A stretch of DNA of 64,000 nucleotides from positions 1 through 64,000 of the forward strand of contig NZ_JAGEPF010000036.1 in NCBI RefSeq assembly GCF_017573465.1, written 5' to 3'. Within the stretch, counting starts at the first letter, position 1. Every line of letters begins with the position of its first letter. This document shows positions 16,346 through 24,580 of the stretch, piece after piece. The translations under genes were made by a program, and so were the position numbers. This DNA comes from Actinomadura violacea (GTDB taxonomy: Bacteria; Actinomycetota; Actinomycetes; Streptosporangiales; Streptosporangiaceae). The notes under the pieces are model-generated. The model was not told where the DNA came from. It made no database searches and saw only the letters and a list, made by a program, of their open reading frames with translations.

Positions 16346-17308
16346 TCAGGGGCGCTGGCCGGGACGGTCCACGACGCCCGCGGACAGGCGGACGGAGTAG
16401 CTCTCGACGGCGCCCTTCAGGAAGCGCCCGCCGTCCGGCATGGTGTGGTCCTGGGCAACGGTCGTCCGGTGGCCCCGGTAGGCGTAGGTGGACGGGTCCA
16501 GGAGGACCTCGTCCTTCGCCCAGCCCTCGATGAGGAACGAGACCGACACCGCCTTGTGCCCGGCCGCGTCCCTGGCGGTCCGGTCCACGGTGACGCCGGG
16601 GATCTTCGCCAGCGCGCGGTAGGCGGCGGCGGTCTGCGCGGGCGGCAGCGCGCTGTTGTTCAGCAGCAGCGATCCGAGCAGCCCGAATGCGCCGCCGTTC
16701 CCGCCGCCGGGCGTCGGCTGCCTGCGTGCCCAGGCCAGCATCGCGTCCGGGTCGGTGGGCAGCTTGGAGACGGTGGCGTAGTCGGTCGGCGGCAGCCCCC
16801 CGCCCGTCGCGGACGTGACGAGCCTGCCGTGGTCGTACGTTGCCATGCGCCTTCCGTCCGCCCGGACCCACTCGCGGTCGACCGTCTTCCTGAGCGGCGA
16901 GCCCGGCTTGACGACCGTGCCCTCCCCTGGGACGCCGCTGCGACGGTAGACGGTCTCGGTGTAGACCCACTGGCCGGGACGCGGCGCGGTGAACGGCTGC
17001 TTCAGCGCGAACGTCGCGGCGACGTCGAGCACCTGCTGCGTCTCCGTCGCCGCGGCGGGCGCCGGGTGGTGCGGCTTGCCGTCGCTCGTGGCGACGACGG
17101 CGCCGGCGATGAGCGCCCCGGCGACGCCGCCGGCGGCGACGAGGCGGAACGTCGTGCGGCGGGACGGCCCCGGGCGGCGGGCCGCGGACGCCGTGATCCG
17201 CTCGTAGGCGGCGCGTCCGGCCGGGTCGTGGGCGGCGCCGTCGAAGGCGCCGGGCGGGCAGGGGTCGGCCGGGGCCATGACGCGGCGGACTTCGTGGAGG
17301 TCGTTCAT
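16346..17308 (-). CDS. CU044_5270 family membrane-anchored protein, sigma factor partner
   Basis: The 320-residue protein has a cytoplasmic N-terminus of about 50 residues (MNDLHEVRRVMAPADPCPPG) and one membrane helix at about 53-73. An extracytoplasmic domain of about 240 residues follows, with QWVYTETVYRR, RMATYDHGRLVT and SFLIEGWAKDEVLLDPSTYA, all typical of the CU044_5270 family. Such proteins are regularly encoded directly after an ECF sigma factor and are thought to act as anti-sigma or sensor partners. Its ATG overlaps the sigma stop by 4 bases (ATGA), which implies translational coupling, and AAAGGAGC precedes it. No zinc anti-sigma motif is seen. Confidence 0.88.
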   Translation of the reverse strand: MNDLHEVRRVMAPADPCPPGAFDGAAHDPAGRAAYERITASAARRPGPSRRTTFRLVAAGGVAGALIAGAVVATSDGKPHHPAPAAATETQQVLDVAATFALKQPFTAPRPGQWVYTETVYRRSGVPGEGTVVKPGSPLRKTVDREWVRADGRRMATYDHGRLVTSATGGGLPPTDYATVSKLPTDPDAMLAWARRQPTPGGGNGGAFGLLGSLLLNNSALPPAQTAAAYRALAKIPGVTVDRTARDAAGHKAVSVSFLIEGWAKDEVLLDPSTYAYRGHRTTVAQDHTMPDGGRFLKGAVESYSVRLSAGVVDRPGQRP

Positions 17309-17865
17309 GCCTGGGGGCTCCTTTGCAGCGGTGCGGCGGGCGCGGGGCGGCCCGCGTCGGTCTCGGCGCGGGCGTCGATCTCGGCGAGGGCCGCGGTCAG
17401 GCGGCGCCGTGCGCGGTGCAGGCGCACGGAGAACGTCTTGACCGAGCAGCCCGCCGCGACGGCCGCGTCCCGCGCGTCGAGGCCGTCCCAGCCGACGAGC
17501 TGGAGGACCTCGCGGTCGCGGTCGGACAGGCGGCCGAGCGCGGCGGCGACGCGGCCGCCTTCGGCCAGGCCGGACGCGACGTCGGCGGCGGGGGCGCGCG
17601 GGCGGTCGCCGCGCAGCCGGTCCCACAGCCGGGTGCGCCGGCGGCGGCCCCGCATCTCGTTGGCGAGGACGTTGCGGGCGACGTTCAGCAGCCACGGGAA
17701 CGGGCGGTCGGGCGGGATGTCGCCGCGCCGCCGCCAGGCGACGAGGAACGTCTCCGCGGCGATGTCGCGGGCCGTCTCGTGGTCGATCCGCCGCGCCGCG
17801 TACCTGAGCACGTCGTCGTAGTGCGTGTCCCACAACCGGGTGAACTCCCCGTCTGGATCCGGCAC
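17305..17865 (-). CDS. ECF RNA polymerase sigma factor (paired with CU044_5270 protein)
   Basis: The 186-residue protein has region 2 at about 8-75 (TRLWDTHYDDVLRYAARRID, AAETFLVAWRRRGDIP, PWLLNVARNVLANEMRGRRR) and region 4 at about 115-165 (LGRLSDRDREVLQLVGWDGL, AAGCSVKTFSVRLHRARRRL). GTG 17865 is chosen because AAGGGAG lies 5 bases upstream; longer readings run into non-coding DNA. It is coupled by a 4-base overlap to the membrane protein gene, the usual arrangement for a sigma factor and its regulator. An Ala/Pro-rich tail of about 20 residues ends the protein. The target regulon is unknown. Confidence 0.9.
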   Translation of the reverse strand: MPDPDGEFTRLWDTHYDDVLRYAARRIDHETARDIAAETFLVAWRRRGDIPPDRPFPWLLNVARNVLANEMRGRRRRTRLWDRLRGDRPRAPAADVASGLAEGGRVAAALGRLSDRDREVLQLVGWDGLDARDAAVAAGCSVKTFSVRLHRARRRLTAALAEIDARAETDAGRPAPAAPLQRSPQA

Positions 17866-17992
17866 GCCGGCTCCCTTCTCTCGGGTCGGTGTCGCTCGGA
17901 GATGTCCGGCAGGGCCCCGATGACTACACCCGGAACGATCTTCGCTGGTCAGTGGACTCCGGGGGATCTGTCCAAGAACGCGGCGGGATGGA

Positions 17993-18004
17993 TAGGGTTC
18001 CCGC
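17993..18004 (+). promoter_or_regulatory. -10 box TAGGGT with 6-base gap to GTG 18005 (leaderless operon start)
   Basis: TAGGGT at 17993-17998 is followed by 6 bases and GTG 18005. A poor -35 match (TGTCCA, 17969-17974) lies 18 bases upstream. This is the only evident promoter for the six-gene glycosylation operon. Confidence 0.55.
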
Positions 18005-18970
18005 GTGCGGGTGGTGGTGACGGGTGCGGCCGGGTTCATCGGGGGCCATGTGGCCGATGCCCTGGCGGGCGCCGGGCACGAGGTGCTCGCGGTGGACGCG
18101 CCCGGGCGGTCGCCCACGCCGGAGCAGGCGCGGCGGGCGTGGGCCGGGGTGGCGGCGCGGCCGGGCGTCACGGCGCTGGAGCGGGACCTGGCGGTGGACG
18201 ATCTCGACGCGGTCGCGGCCGCCGACGTCGTCGTCCACCTCGCGGGACGGCCGGGGGTGCGCAGCTCGTGGGGCGGCGGGCGCGCGGCGGCGGAGCGCGA
18301 CAACGTGCTCGCGACGGCGCGGCTGCTGGAGGCGTGCGCGCGGCGGCCGGCGCGGCTGCGCCCGCGGGTGGTGGTGGCGTCGAGTTCGTCGGTGTACGGG
18401 TCGGCGGGGAACAGGCCGAACCGGGAGGACGATCCGCTGGACCCGGGGAGCCCCTACGCGGCCAGCAAGGTGGAGGTCGAGCGGCTCGCGGGCCTCGCCG
18501 CCGAGAACGGTCTCCGCACGGTGGTGCTGAGGTACTTCTCGGTATACGGCCCCCGGCAGAGGCCCGATATGGCGTTCCACCGTTTCATCGAGGCGGCGTT
18601 GGACGGGCGCCCGCTGCCGGTTTTCGGGGACGGGCGGAAATCGCGGTCGTTCACGCATGTGCGGGACGTGGTGGCGGCGACGCTGGCGGCCGCGGCGGAG
18701 GACCTGCCACCGGGCGTCGCGCTGAACGTCGGCCATCCGGAGCCGGTGGCGGTGCGGTCGGCGATCGAGCTGCTGACCGGGGTGCTGGGCGTGCGGGCGG
18801 AGATCCGGCGGGAGGCGCCGGTGGCCGGTGACGCGGCGCTGACCTGGGCGGACTGCGGTCGGGCGGCGCGGCTGCTCGGCTGGTCGGCCAGCACGCCGCT
18901 CGCGGAGGGGCTGGCGGACCAGATCGCCTGGCACCGGTCGTCGCGGGCGCAGGAGGTGGCCGTCGGATGA
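18005..18970 (+). CDS. NAD-dependent sugar epimerase/dehydratase (SDR family)
   Basis: The 321-residue extended SDR has the Rossmann motif GAAGFIGGHV at residues 7-16, VVHLAGRPGVR near 80, the catalytic SSSSVYG near 128, and YAASK near 158 supplying Tyr and Lys. YFSVYGPRQRPDMAF in the substrate domain is shared with UDP-glucose 4-epimerase-like and dTDP-sugar enzymes. It most likely converts a nucleotide sugar (UDP- or dTDP-linked) for the glycosyltransferases that follow; the exact sugar is not deducible. The GTG start is leaderless. The stop overlaps the next start by 4 bases, the first link of a six-gene operon. Confidence 0.9.
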   Translation: MRVVVTGAAGFIGGHVADALAGAGHEVLAVDAPGRSPTPEQARRAWAGVAARPGVTALERDLAVDDLDAVAAADVVVHLAGRPGVRSSWGGGRAAAERDNVLATARLLEACARRPARLRPRVVVASSSSVYGSAGNRPNREDDPLDPGSPYAASKVEVERLAGLAAENGLRTVVLRYFSVYGPRQRPDMAFHRFIEAALDGRPLPVFGDGRKSRSFTHVRDVVAATLAAAAEDLPPGVALNVGHPEPVAVRSAIELLTGVLGVRAEIRREAPVAGDAALTWADCGRAARLLGWSASTPLAEGLADQIAWHRSSRAQEVAVG

Positions 18971-20130
18971 GGCACCGGGCCGCCTATTTCGCGTTCGACC
19001 GCTTCCCTTCCGGTAAAGGGTCGGCAGTGCATATCGCGCAGATGGCCGACGAGCTTTTCGAGCAGTTCGGCGGCGGGCTGCTGGGCGTGCTCGGCGGTGG
19101 CGGGCTGCCCGCCTATCAGCGGGAGGGCGCCCGCGAGATCGTCAGGTTCGGGGCACAGATTCCGAATCTGATCGACCGGGCGGAAGCGTATTCGGCATGG
19201 GTCGCGGCGGTTCTGAAGGACCATGTGGATTCGCTGGAGGTCGTCCATGTCCGGGACCCGTGGAGCGCGCTGCCCGCGCTGACCGTCGAGGGCCGCGGCT
19301 ACAAGGTCGTCTTCGAGGTGAACGGACTGCCGTCGATCGAGATGGGCCACACCTGGCCGTGGGCGTCGCCGGCGACGCTCGGCAAGATCCGCGAGCTGGA
19401 GCGGTTCTGCCTGGACCGCTGCGACGCGGTCGTGGTGCCGTCGCGGGTGATCGGGGATGCCGTCCGCGGCCTCGGTGTGCCGGAGGAGAAGGTCCACCTC
19501 GTGCCGAACGGCGCCGACCTGCCGGGCGAGACGCCGCGTCCGGCAGGGGCACCCGCCCGTTACCTCGTCTACGTCGGGGCGCTCCAGCCGTGGCAGGGCA
19601 TCGACGTGCTGCTCCGCGCGTTCGCGCGGCTCGGCGACCTCGCCGACCTGCGGCTGGTGATCTGCTCGTCCGTCCCGGAGCGGCGCGCGAAGCCGGTCCG
19701 GCGGCTCGCGGAGCGGCTCGGCGTCGCCGGCCGGCTGGACTGGCGGTTCGCGCTGCCGCACCCCGAGGTCGCCGCGTGGCTGGCGCACGCCGAGGTGTCG
19801 GTGGCGCCGCTGACCGGCTGCGCCCGCAACCTCGACCAGGGCTGCGCGCCGCTGAAGGTGATCGAGTCGATGGCGGCGGGCGTCCCGGTCGTCGCCTCGG
19901 ACCTGCCCGCGGTCCGCGAGCTGATGGCGGACGGGGAGCACGGGCGGCTCGTCCCGGCGGACCGTCCGGCGGAGCTGGCGCGGGCCGTCCGGATCCTGCT
20001 GGAGTACCCCGGCGAGGCCGCCGCGATGGGCGCGCGGGCCCGCGCGCGCGTCGCCGGCGGCCTGACCTGGACGCGCTCGCGCGCCCGGCTGGCCGGGGTC
20101 TACCGTACGATCGCGCCGTCAGACCGATAG
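18967..20130 (+). CDS. GT4 family glycosyltransferase
   Basis: The 387-residue GT-B fold protein lacks membrane helices. The N-terminal acceptor half has FDRFPSGKGSAVHIAQMADEL and VVHVRDPW. The C-terminal nucleotide-sugar half has VYVGALQPWQGIDVLLRAFA near 200 and the donor-binding PLKVIESMAAGVPVVASD near 295. This matches retaining GT4 enzymes that add sugars to surface polysaccharides, glycolipids or natural products. It starts inside the epimerase stop (ATGA overlap), so the two proteins are made together. Donor and acceptor are unknown. The N-terminal SGKGSAVH loop resembles GT4 enzymes using UDP- or GDP-sugars, but I would not assign a donor. Confidence 0.9.
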   Translation: MRHRAAYFAFDRFPSGKGSAVHIAQMADELFEQFGGGLLGVLGGGGLPAYQREGAREIVRFGAQIPNLIDRAEAYSAWVAAVLKDHVDSLEVVHVRDPWSALPALTVEGRGYKVVFEVNGLPSIEMGHTWPWASPATLGKIRELERFCLDRCDAVVVPSRVIGDAVRGLGVPEEKVHLVPNGADLPGETPRPAGAPARYLVYVGALQPWQGIDVLLRAFARLGDLADLRLVICSSVPERRAKPVRRLAERLGVAGRLDWRFALPHPEVAAWLAHAEVSVAPLTGCARNLDQGCAPLKVIESMAAGVPVVASDLPAVRELMADGEHGRLVPADRPAELARAVRILLEYPGEAAAMGARARARVAGGLTWTRSRARLAGVYRTIAPSDR

Positions 20131-20143
20131 GTGGGGTGTCGTC

Positions 20144-20884
20144 ATGTTCTGGCGCAAGCAACGCGCGGCCATCGAGGGGTTCCACCCGCTGCACCGGGCG
20201 CTGGTGCTGGAGCAGGGGTTCTCGGTGTCGCTGCCGCGCGACCAGTGGGAGCCGGTGATCCAGAGCCTCGCCGGCCATGAGGCCGCGGTGAAGCGGCGCA
20301 GGTGGCGGATCACGCCGCGCACGACGCGGGTGCTCGTGCCGATGCTGCGCGTCCTGGCGGCGGACATGCCGCCGGAGGGCACGCTGTCGGTGGCGCTGGA
20401 CATGCGGGGCGCGAAGGTCCCGGAGAAGCGCGGGCCGGAGCGTCCGGTGCAGGTGTCCCGGCCGATCCTGTCGATGAAGGAGTGGTTCGTCTTCGACCCG
20501 TGGCTGCGGATGCGCGCCGAGCTGCGGGACGGCAGCGTCGTGGAGCTGTCGGTCACCGACCGGATCCGGCACCGCAAGTACAAGAAGCGGAACCCGCGCG
20601 GCAAGGTCAAGTACAAGCACAAGACGAAGACGGTGCAGCTGGTCAGCGTGACGCGGCGGCTCGGCAAGGGCGCGTCCCCGCGGCCGCCCGGCACGCCGCC
20701 GCCGGGGTGGGTCCAGGTGCGGGTGAAGGACGGGAACCGGTTCACGATCCGCGCGAGCGCCAAGCTGGCCGGGCCGCTGAAGGACGACGAGCTGCGCGAG
20801 CGGATCCTGCACGTGTCGACGGAGCCGTTCCGCTGGACGCCGCCCGGCGCGGACGCGGGCGCGCCCGGAAGGAGGACGCAGTGA
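20144..20884 (+). CDS. Hypothetical basic protein of glycosylation operon, 246 aa
   Basis: I do not recognise a family. The protein is soluble-looking, with no signal peptide or membrane helix, and strongly basic. A lysine/arginine patch spans about residues 140-162 (KYKKRNPRGKVKYKHK is its core), typical of nucleic-acid, polyphosphate or membrane-lipid contact. Before it, residues 85-135 look like beta-strands with an aromatic WFVFDPWLRMRAEL segment; after it comes a second strand-rich part ending in a short Gly/Ala tail. ATG 20144 follows GGTGGGG, 13 bases after the glycosyltransferase stop. Its stop overlaps the zinc-finger gene by 4 bases. Context suggests a dedicated accessory role in glycosylation. 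Confidence 0.75.
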   Translation: MFWRKQRAAIEGFHPLHRALVLEQGFSVSLPRDQWEPVIQSLAGHEAAVKRRRWRITPRTTRVLVPMLRVLAADMPPEGTLSVALDMRGAKVPEKRGPERPVQVSRPILSMKEWFVFDPWLRMRAELRDGSVVELSVTDRIRHRKYKKRNPRGKVKYKHKTKTVQLVSVTRRLGKGASPRPPGTPPPGWVQVRVKDGNRFTIRASAKLAGPLKDDELRERILHVSTEPFRWTPPGADAGAPGRRTQ

Positions 20885-21234
20885 CCCCTTGCACCGTGAC
20901 CACCGGGTTCTTCCTGCTCGGCCGCTGCGGGCGGCCCGCCGTGGCGGCGTGCCCGGGATGCGGGCGGCCCGTCTGCGCCGAGCACGCCGTGCAGGGCGGG
21001 TACTGCCCGGACTGCGCCGCGCAGGCGGGCGGGCAGCCCGACCCGTACGACCCGTCCTATGCGAGCGGTTACCGGCGCAGGTACTACGAGAGCAGTTCGC
21101 AGACGTACTACGACAACTACTGGTACTCCTCGTTCGACTCCTACGACCGCGGCGCGTTCAACCCCGGCGACGACTACTCCTACGGGGAAGGCGACTTCGG
21201 GCCGGACGACGGCGCCGGATTCGTGGACAGCTGA
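20881..21234 (+). CDS. Zinc-finger protein with Tyr/Ser/Asp-rich tail, 117 aa
   Basis: This gene is shorter than the open frame suggests: GTG 20881 overlaps the upstream stop (GTGA). Residues 16-45 carry a B-box-like metal site (C16, C24-x2-C27-x4-C32-x2-H35-x6-C42-x2-C45). Residues 50-117 form a disordered tail with about 12 Tyr plus many Ser, Asp and Gly, including YRRRYYESSSQTYYDNYWYS, and almost no hydrophobic residues other than aromatics. I do not recognise a characterised relative. It sits between a basic unknown protein and a glycosyltransferase. The acidic, aromatic tail could bind the basic patch of its neighbour, act as a scaffold, or itself be modified; these are guesses. Confidence 0.75.
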   Translation: MTPCTVTTGFFLLGRCGRPAVAACPGCGRPVCAEHAVQGGYCPDCAAQAGGQPDPYDPSYASGYRRRYYESSSQTYYDNYWYSSFDSYDRGAFNPGDDYSYGEGDFGPDDGAGFVDS

Positions 21235-21245
21235 GCGGACAGCTG

Positions 21246-22370
21246 ATGACCCGTGTCCTCTGGGTGACGGAGCACTATCCGCCGAGCCAGGGCGGGATGG
21301 CCAACTCGTGCGACCGGATCGTCCGGGGGCTGCGCGGCGCGGGCGTCGAGGTGGACGTCGCGCACCTGACGCGGCGCGAGCGGCCCTGGGGCGTGGCGCG
21401 CGAGCACGGCGGCCGGCTGCTGACCGCCCCGCTCGGCGACGACCCCGAGCACGCGCTGCGCCGGCTGTGGACGACGCTGACCGCGGAGGGCCTCACCGGC
21501 GCGTACACGCACGTCGTCGCGTTCGGCGGCACGTACTCGATGCTCGCCGCGCCCGTCCTCGCCCGGCTGGTGGACGCGCCGCTGGTCACGCTGCTGCGCG
21601 GCAACGACATCGACGTCGGCGTGTTCTCGATGCGGCGGCGCGGCGTCCTCGCGGACGCGCTGCGCGCCTCGGCGCGGGTCTGCGTCGTCGCGCGCGACCA
21701 CATGCCGCTGGTGAAGGCGCTGGTCCCGGACGCGGCGGTGACGTTCGTGGCGAACAGCGTCGACACCGCGCAGTGGCGCGTCCTGCCGTCGGAGCGCGAG
21801 CGCGGGCGCGCCTGGCGGGCGGAGAACGTCGAGCCGGGACGCCGCACGATCGGGCTCATCGGGCAACTGAAGAACAAGAAGGGCGTCGGGTTCTTCCTGG
21901 ACGCGCTCGTCGCGTCCGGCCAAGCCGACCGGTTCCACCTGGTGCTCGTCGGCGAGGTCGAGGAGACCGTGACGGCGTGGCTCGCCGAACGCAAGGACAC
22001 CGTCCCGCACTCGTTCCTGCCGTTCCTGGAGCGCTACGACCTGCCCGCCGTGTACGCGGGCTGCGACTTCGCGGCGCTGCCGTCGTTCTATGACGGGATG
22101 CCGAACGTGGCGCTGGAGGCGGCGGCGCTCGGCGTGCCGCTGATCTGCTCGGACGCGGGCGGCCTCGCCGACGTCGCGGACGACGCGATCGGCTTCGCGT
22201 TCCCGGCCGGCGACCCGCACGCGTGCCGCGCGGCGATCGGCCGGGCGGCCTCCGCGAGCGATGCGGAGCTGGCGGCGCTCGGCGCGGCGGGCGCCGAGCG
22301 GATCGCCCGCGACTTCACCCCGGCCGCCGAGACCGCCGGGTATCTCGCGGTGCTCGGCGAGGTGCGTTGA
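21246..22370 (+). CDS. GT4 family glycosyltransferase (second of operon)
   Basis: The 374-residue GT-B enzyme opens VLWVTEHYPPSQGGMANSCD, the Gly-rich acceptor-side loop of many GT4 members. FVANSVDTAQW and IGLIGQLKNKKGVGFFLDAL mark the domain border near 170-215, and FYDGMPNVALEAAALGVPLI near 280-300 is the donor site with the paired acidic residues. No membrane segment is present. It lies 11 bases after the zinc-finger gene and overlaps the next gene by 4 bases (TTGA). Sequence similarity to the other glycosyltransferase is limited to the GT4 core, so the two probably make different linkages in a stepwise pathway. Confidence 0.9.
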   Translation: MTRVLWVTEHYPPSQGGMANSCDRIVRGLRGAGVEVDVAHLTRRERPWGVAREHGGRLLTAPLGDDPEHALRRLWTTLTAEGLTGAYTHVVAFGGTYSMLAAPVLARLVDAPLVTLLRGNDIDVGVFSMRRRGVLADALRASARVCVVARDHMPLVKALVPDAAVTFVANSVDTAQWRVLPSERERGRAWRAENVEPGRRTIGLIGQLKNKKGVGFFLDALVASGQADRFHLVLVGEVEETVTAWLAERKDTVPHSFLPFLERYDLPAVYAGCDFAALPSFYDGMPNVALEAAALGVPLICSDAGGLADVADDAIGFAFPAGDPHACRAAIGRAASASDAELAALGAAGAERIARDFTPAAETAGYLAVLGEVR

Positions 22371-23146
22371 TCGCCTGCTACGCGGCCGGCGGCGGGCTCG
22401 GGCACCTCACCCGGCTGCGCGCGTTCCTGCACACCATGGCGGTGGACGACGAGGTCGTCGTCCTGACGGACTCGCCGTTCGCCGCCGACCCGCGCGTGTC
22501 GTCCGGCTGGACGGTGCGTCCCGCGTCCACCGGCCTGGCCGCGCTCGCGCCCGACGAGCTGGTCGTGGACGCCTTCCCCGCCGGCCTCAAGGGCGAGCTG
22601 ACCCGGATACCGGCGGGCATCCGGGTGACGCATCTGGCGCGGCTGCTGCGCTGGGACGCCTACCTGCCGCTTCTCCCCGCCGACCCGCCCCGCTTCGACC
22701 GGACATTCGTCCTCGAACCCCTCGACCCCGCCCAGGAGGCGCACCTCCGCGCGGTGTCCGCCGAGGTCGCGCCGCTGGTCCTGGACGACCCGCCGTCCGG
22801 GACGCTCGACGTCCACGGCTGGCTGGTCGTCCACAGCGGCCCGGACGCCGAGACGCTCGAACTCGTCGCCTACGCGCGGGACATGGCGGCCATGGAAGGC
22901 GCGGGCGCTCCGCTGACGCTCGTCTCGCCGCACCGCCCGGACGGCCTGCCCGCCGAGGTCGCCCACCTGGACGCCTACCCGGCGGGCCCGCCCGGACCGG
23001 GCGTCGAGCGGATCGTCACCGCCGCCGGGTTCAACGCCGTCCGGCAGTACGCGCCGTGGCGGGAACGGCACCGGATGCTGCCGTTCCCGCGCACGCTCGA
23101 CGACCAGTTCGCCCGCGCCGCCCGCGTCAGAAGTACTTCGAGGTGA
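22367..23146 (+). CDS. MurG-like nucleotide-sugar transferase-type protein, 259 aa
   Basis: Translation starts at TTG 22367, inside the upstream stop (TTGA), with GGCGAGG just before it. Residues 6-20 (AAGGGLGHLTRLRAFL) are the Gly-rich N-terminal loop of MurG/UDP-sugar transferase folds. A C-terminal GFNAVRQYAPWRERHRML resembles the donor-side segment of the same fold. At 259 residues it is about 100 shorter than MurG, so it may be a minimal transferase, a sugar-releasing protein, or an accessory subunit. The last 20 bases overlap the convergent serine hydrolase gene. It is last of the six-gene operon. Assignment to glycosyl transfer is by fold resemblance only. Confidence 0.72.
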   Translation: MIACYAAGGGLGHLTRLRAFLHTMAVDDEVVVLTDSPFAADPRVSSGWTVRPASTGLAALAPDELVVDAFPAGLKGELTRIPAGIRVTHLARLLRWDAYLPLLPADPPRFDRTFVLEPLDPAQEAHLRAVSAEVAPLVLDDPPSGTLDVHGWLVVHSGPDAETLELVAYARDMAAMEGAGAPLTLVSPHRPDGLPAEVAHLDAYPAGPPGPGVERIVTAAGFNAVRQYAPWRERHRMLPFPRTLDDQFARAARVRSTSR

Positions 23147-24422
23147 GGTCGCCCGTCGGCCAGGTCTTCACCGCGTTCGCGGCCTTGTGCAGCGCCGGGT
23201 CGATGTCGCCGTAGCTCGGCGCGCCGCCCTCCTGCCGCTGGTCGAACAGCACGGCCCAGGCGAGGCCGTCGTTGCGGCGGACGAGCAGCGTGCTCGTCCC
23301 GGCGAGGCTGCCGTCGTGCCAGGTGTTCATGCCGGTGCCGCCGGTGACGGGCCGGACCATCCAGCCGCAGCCGTAGTACCAGCCGTTGGCGTTGATCCCG
23401 GTCTCCGGCTTGGTGAACGCCCGCTTGACGGAGGTGGCGTTCAGCACGCTCGTCCCGCCGTCGTAGATGCCGGCGAACCGGGTCAGGTCCATCGCGGTGG
23501 CGAGCCAGCCGCCGTGCGAGTCCATGTTCTCCAGGTTGAAGCCGCCGTAGGGGGTGGGCACCGTCTTGCCGCTGTTGTCGAACACGGTCCGGGCCGTGTA
23601 GCCGGAGTAGTAGTGGACCTCGCCGCTCGCCGGGGTGAGCGAGTGGCCCAGCTTCATCCGCTTGATGCCGCGCGGCGCCAGCACGGCCTTCTGCACGTAG
23701 GACGCGTAGCTCTGCCCGGTGACCTTCTCGATGATGCGGCCGAGCAGCATGAAGCCGTAGTTGGAGTAGGCGTACTTGGTGCCCGGCGCGTGGTCGAGCT
23801 TGTGCGCCGACACGTACTTCATGATGTTCGCCTGCTTCACCGGCAGCGGGAGGCCGAGCGCCTTGGCGATCGCCGCGTCCTGGAACATCGGGTCGGGTGT
23901 GATGTCGCGGTCCCAACCGCCGAGGTGCTGCAGCAGCCGCAGGACAGTGACGTCCTTCAGCCGCGGATCGGCGGTGGTCGGCAGGCCGAGCAGCGTCGCG
24001 GCGCGGTCGGTGAGCTTCAGCTTTCCGTCCTGGACGAGCCGCAGGACCGCCGTCGCGGTCACCGGCTTGCTCAGGCTCGCCATGCGGAACGGCGTCGTCG
24101 GCTGCGTGGTGAAGCCGGTGCTGGAACTCCACGTGTACCCGCGCGACAGCACCAGCTTGCCCTTGCGGACGACCGCGAGCTGCCCCGAGGGGACGTTGCG
24201 GGCCTGCATGAAGCTCTTCATCGTCGCGTCGAAGCTGCCGAGCCCGGCGAGCGCCGTCCCGGTCACCCGCCAGGACCGCGTCGCCGCGGCCTGTGCGGCG
24301 GCGGCCTGCGCGGCGCGCTCGGAACCGCCGGACGAGCAGCCCGTCACCAGCGCGGGCACCGCCGCGCCGAGACCGGCCAGCCCGGCCGCCTTGCCGAAGT
24401 CCCGCCTGCTTACCGCCGCCAT
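23127..24422 (-). CDS. Secreted serine hydrolase (beta-lactamase/DD-peptidase family), Tat lipoprotein
   Basis: The 431-residue protein is exported by the twin-arginine route (SRRDFGKAAGLAGLGAAV) with lipobox LVTGC, so it should be a lipoprotein on the outer membrane face. Catalytic motifs of the class C beta-lactamase/DD-peptidase fold are present: SLSK (Ser about 115), YSN (Tyr about 222) and HDG (about 367). The family includes D-aminopeptidases, esterases and DD-carboxypeptidases; substrate cannot be assigned. ATG 24422 is chosen because GGGGGA lies 6 bases upstream and the Tat motif follows; a start at 24470 would bury it. Its 3' end overlaps the convergent gene by 20 bases. Confidence 0.9.
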   Translation of the reverse strand: MAAVSRRDFGKAAGLAGLGAAVPALVTGCSSGGSERAAQAAAAQAAATRSWRVTGTALAGLGSFDATMKSFMQARNVPSGQLAVVRKGKLVLSRGYTWSSSTGFTTQPTTPFRMASLSKPVTATAVLRLVQDGKLKLTDRAATLLGLPTTADPRLKDVTVLRLLQHLGGWDRDITPDPMFQDAAIAKALGLPLPVKQANIMKYVSAHKLDHAPGTKYAYSNYGFMLLGRIIEKVTGQSYASYVQKAVLAPRGIKRMKLGHSLTPASGEVHYYSGYTARTVFDNSGKTVPTPYGGFNLENMDSHGGWLATAMDLTRFAGIYDGGTSVLNATSVKRAFTKPETGINANGWYYGCGWMVRPVTGGTGMNTWHDGSLAGTSTLLVRRNDGLAWAVLFDQRQEGGAPSYGDIDPALHKAANAVKTWPTGDLTSKYF

Positions 24423-24520
24423 GCATTCCCCCACAGAGGCCCGATGCCTGAAATGTGCAGCTTCGGACACTAGTGGGGGCAGAACTCCGCCGAGACCGGT
24501 CGGCGGCGGCGTTGATCAGT

Positions 24521-24580
24521 CGTTGACCGGGAGGTTCGGTCGTCGACCGGAAGGCTCAGTCGTCGACCGGAAGGCGCAGG
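24521..24580. repeat. Three 20-bp tandem repeats over the 3' end of the YceI gene
   Basis: Three adjacent units (24521-24540, 24541-24560, 24561-24580) share cgtcgaccggaaggc with few mismatches. The YceI stop (24556-24558) lies in the middle unit, so the last residues LPVDD are encoded by the repeat and would be repeated after the stop. This looks like slippage duplication. Confidence 0.85.

Noticed and set aside
23127..24422. Clinical-type beta-lactamase
   Set aside because: The SxxK, YSN and HDG motifs fit the broad serine hydrolase/DD-peptidase family, and it is a Tat lipoprotein; antibiotic hydrolysis cannot be inferred.
24481..24580. Possible CRISPR-like array
   Set aside because: The three 20-bp units are adjacent without spacers and overlap a gene end; no cas gene is present.
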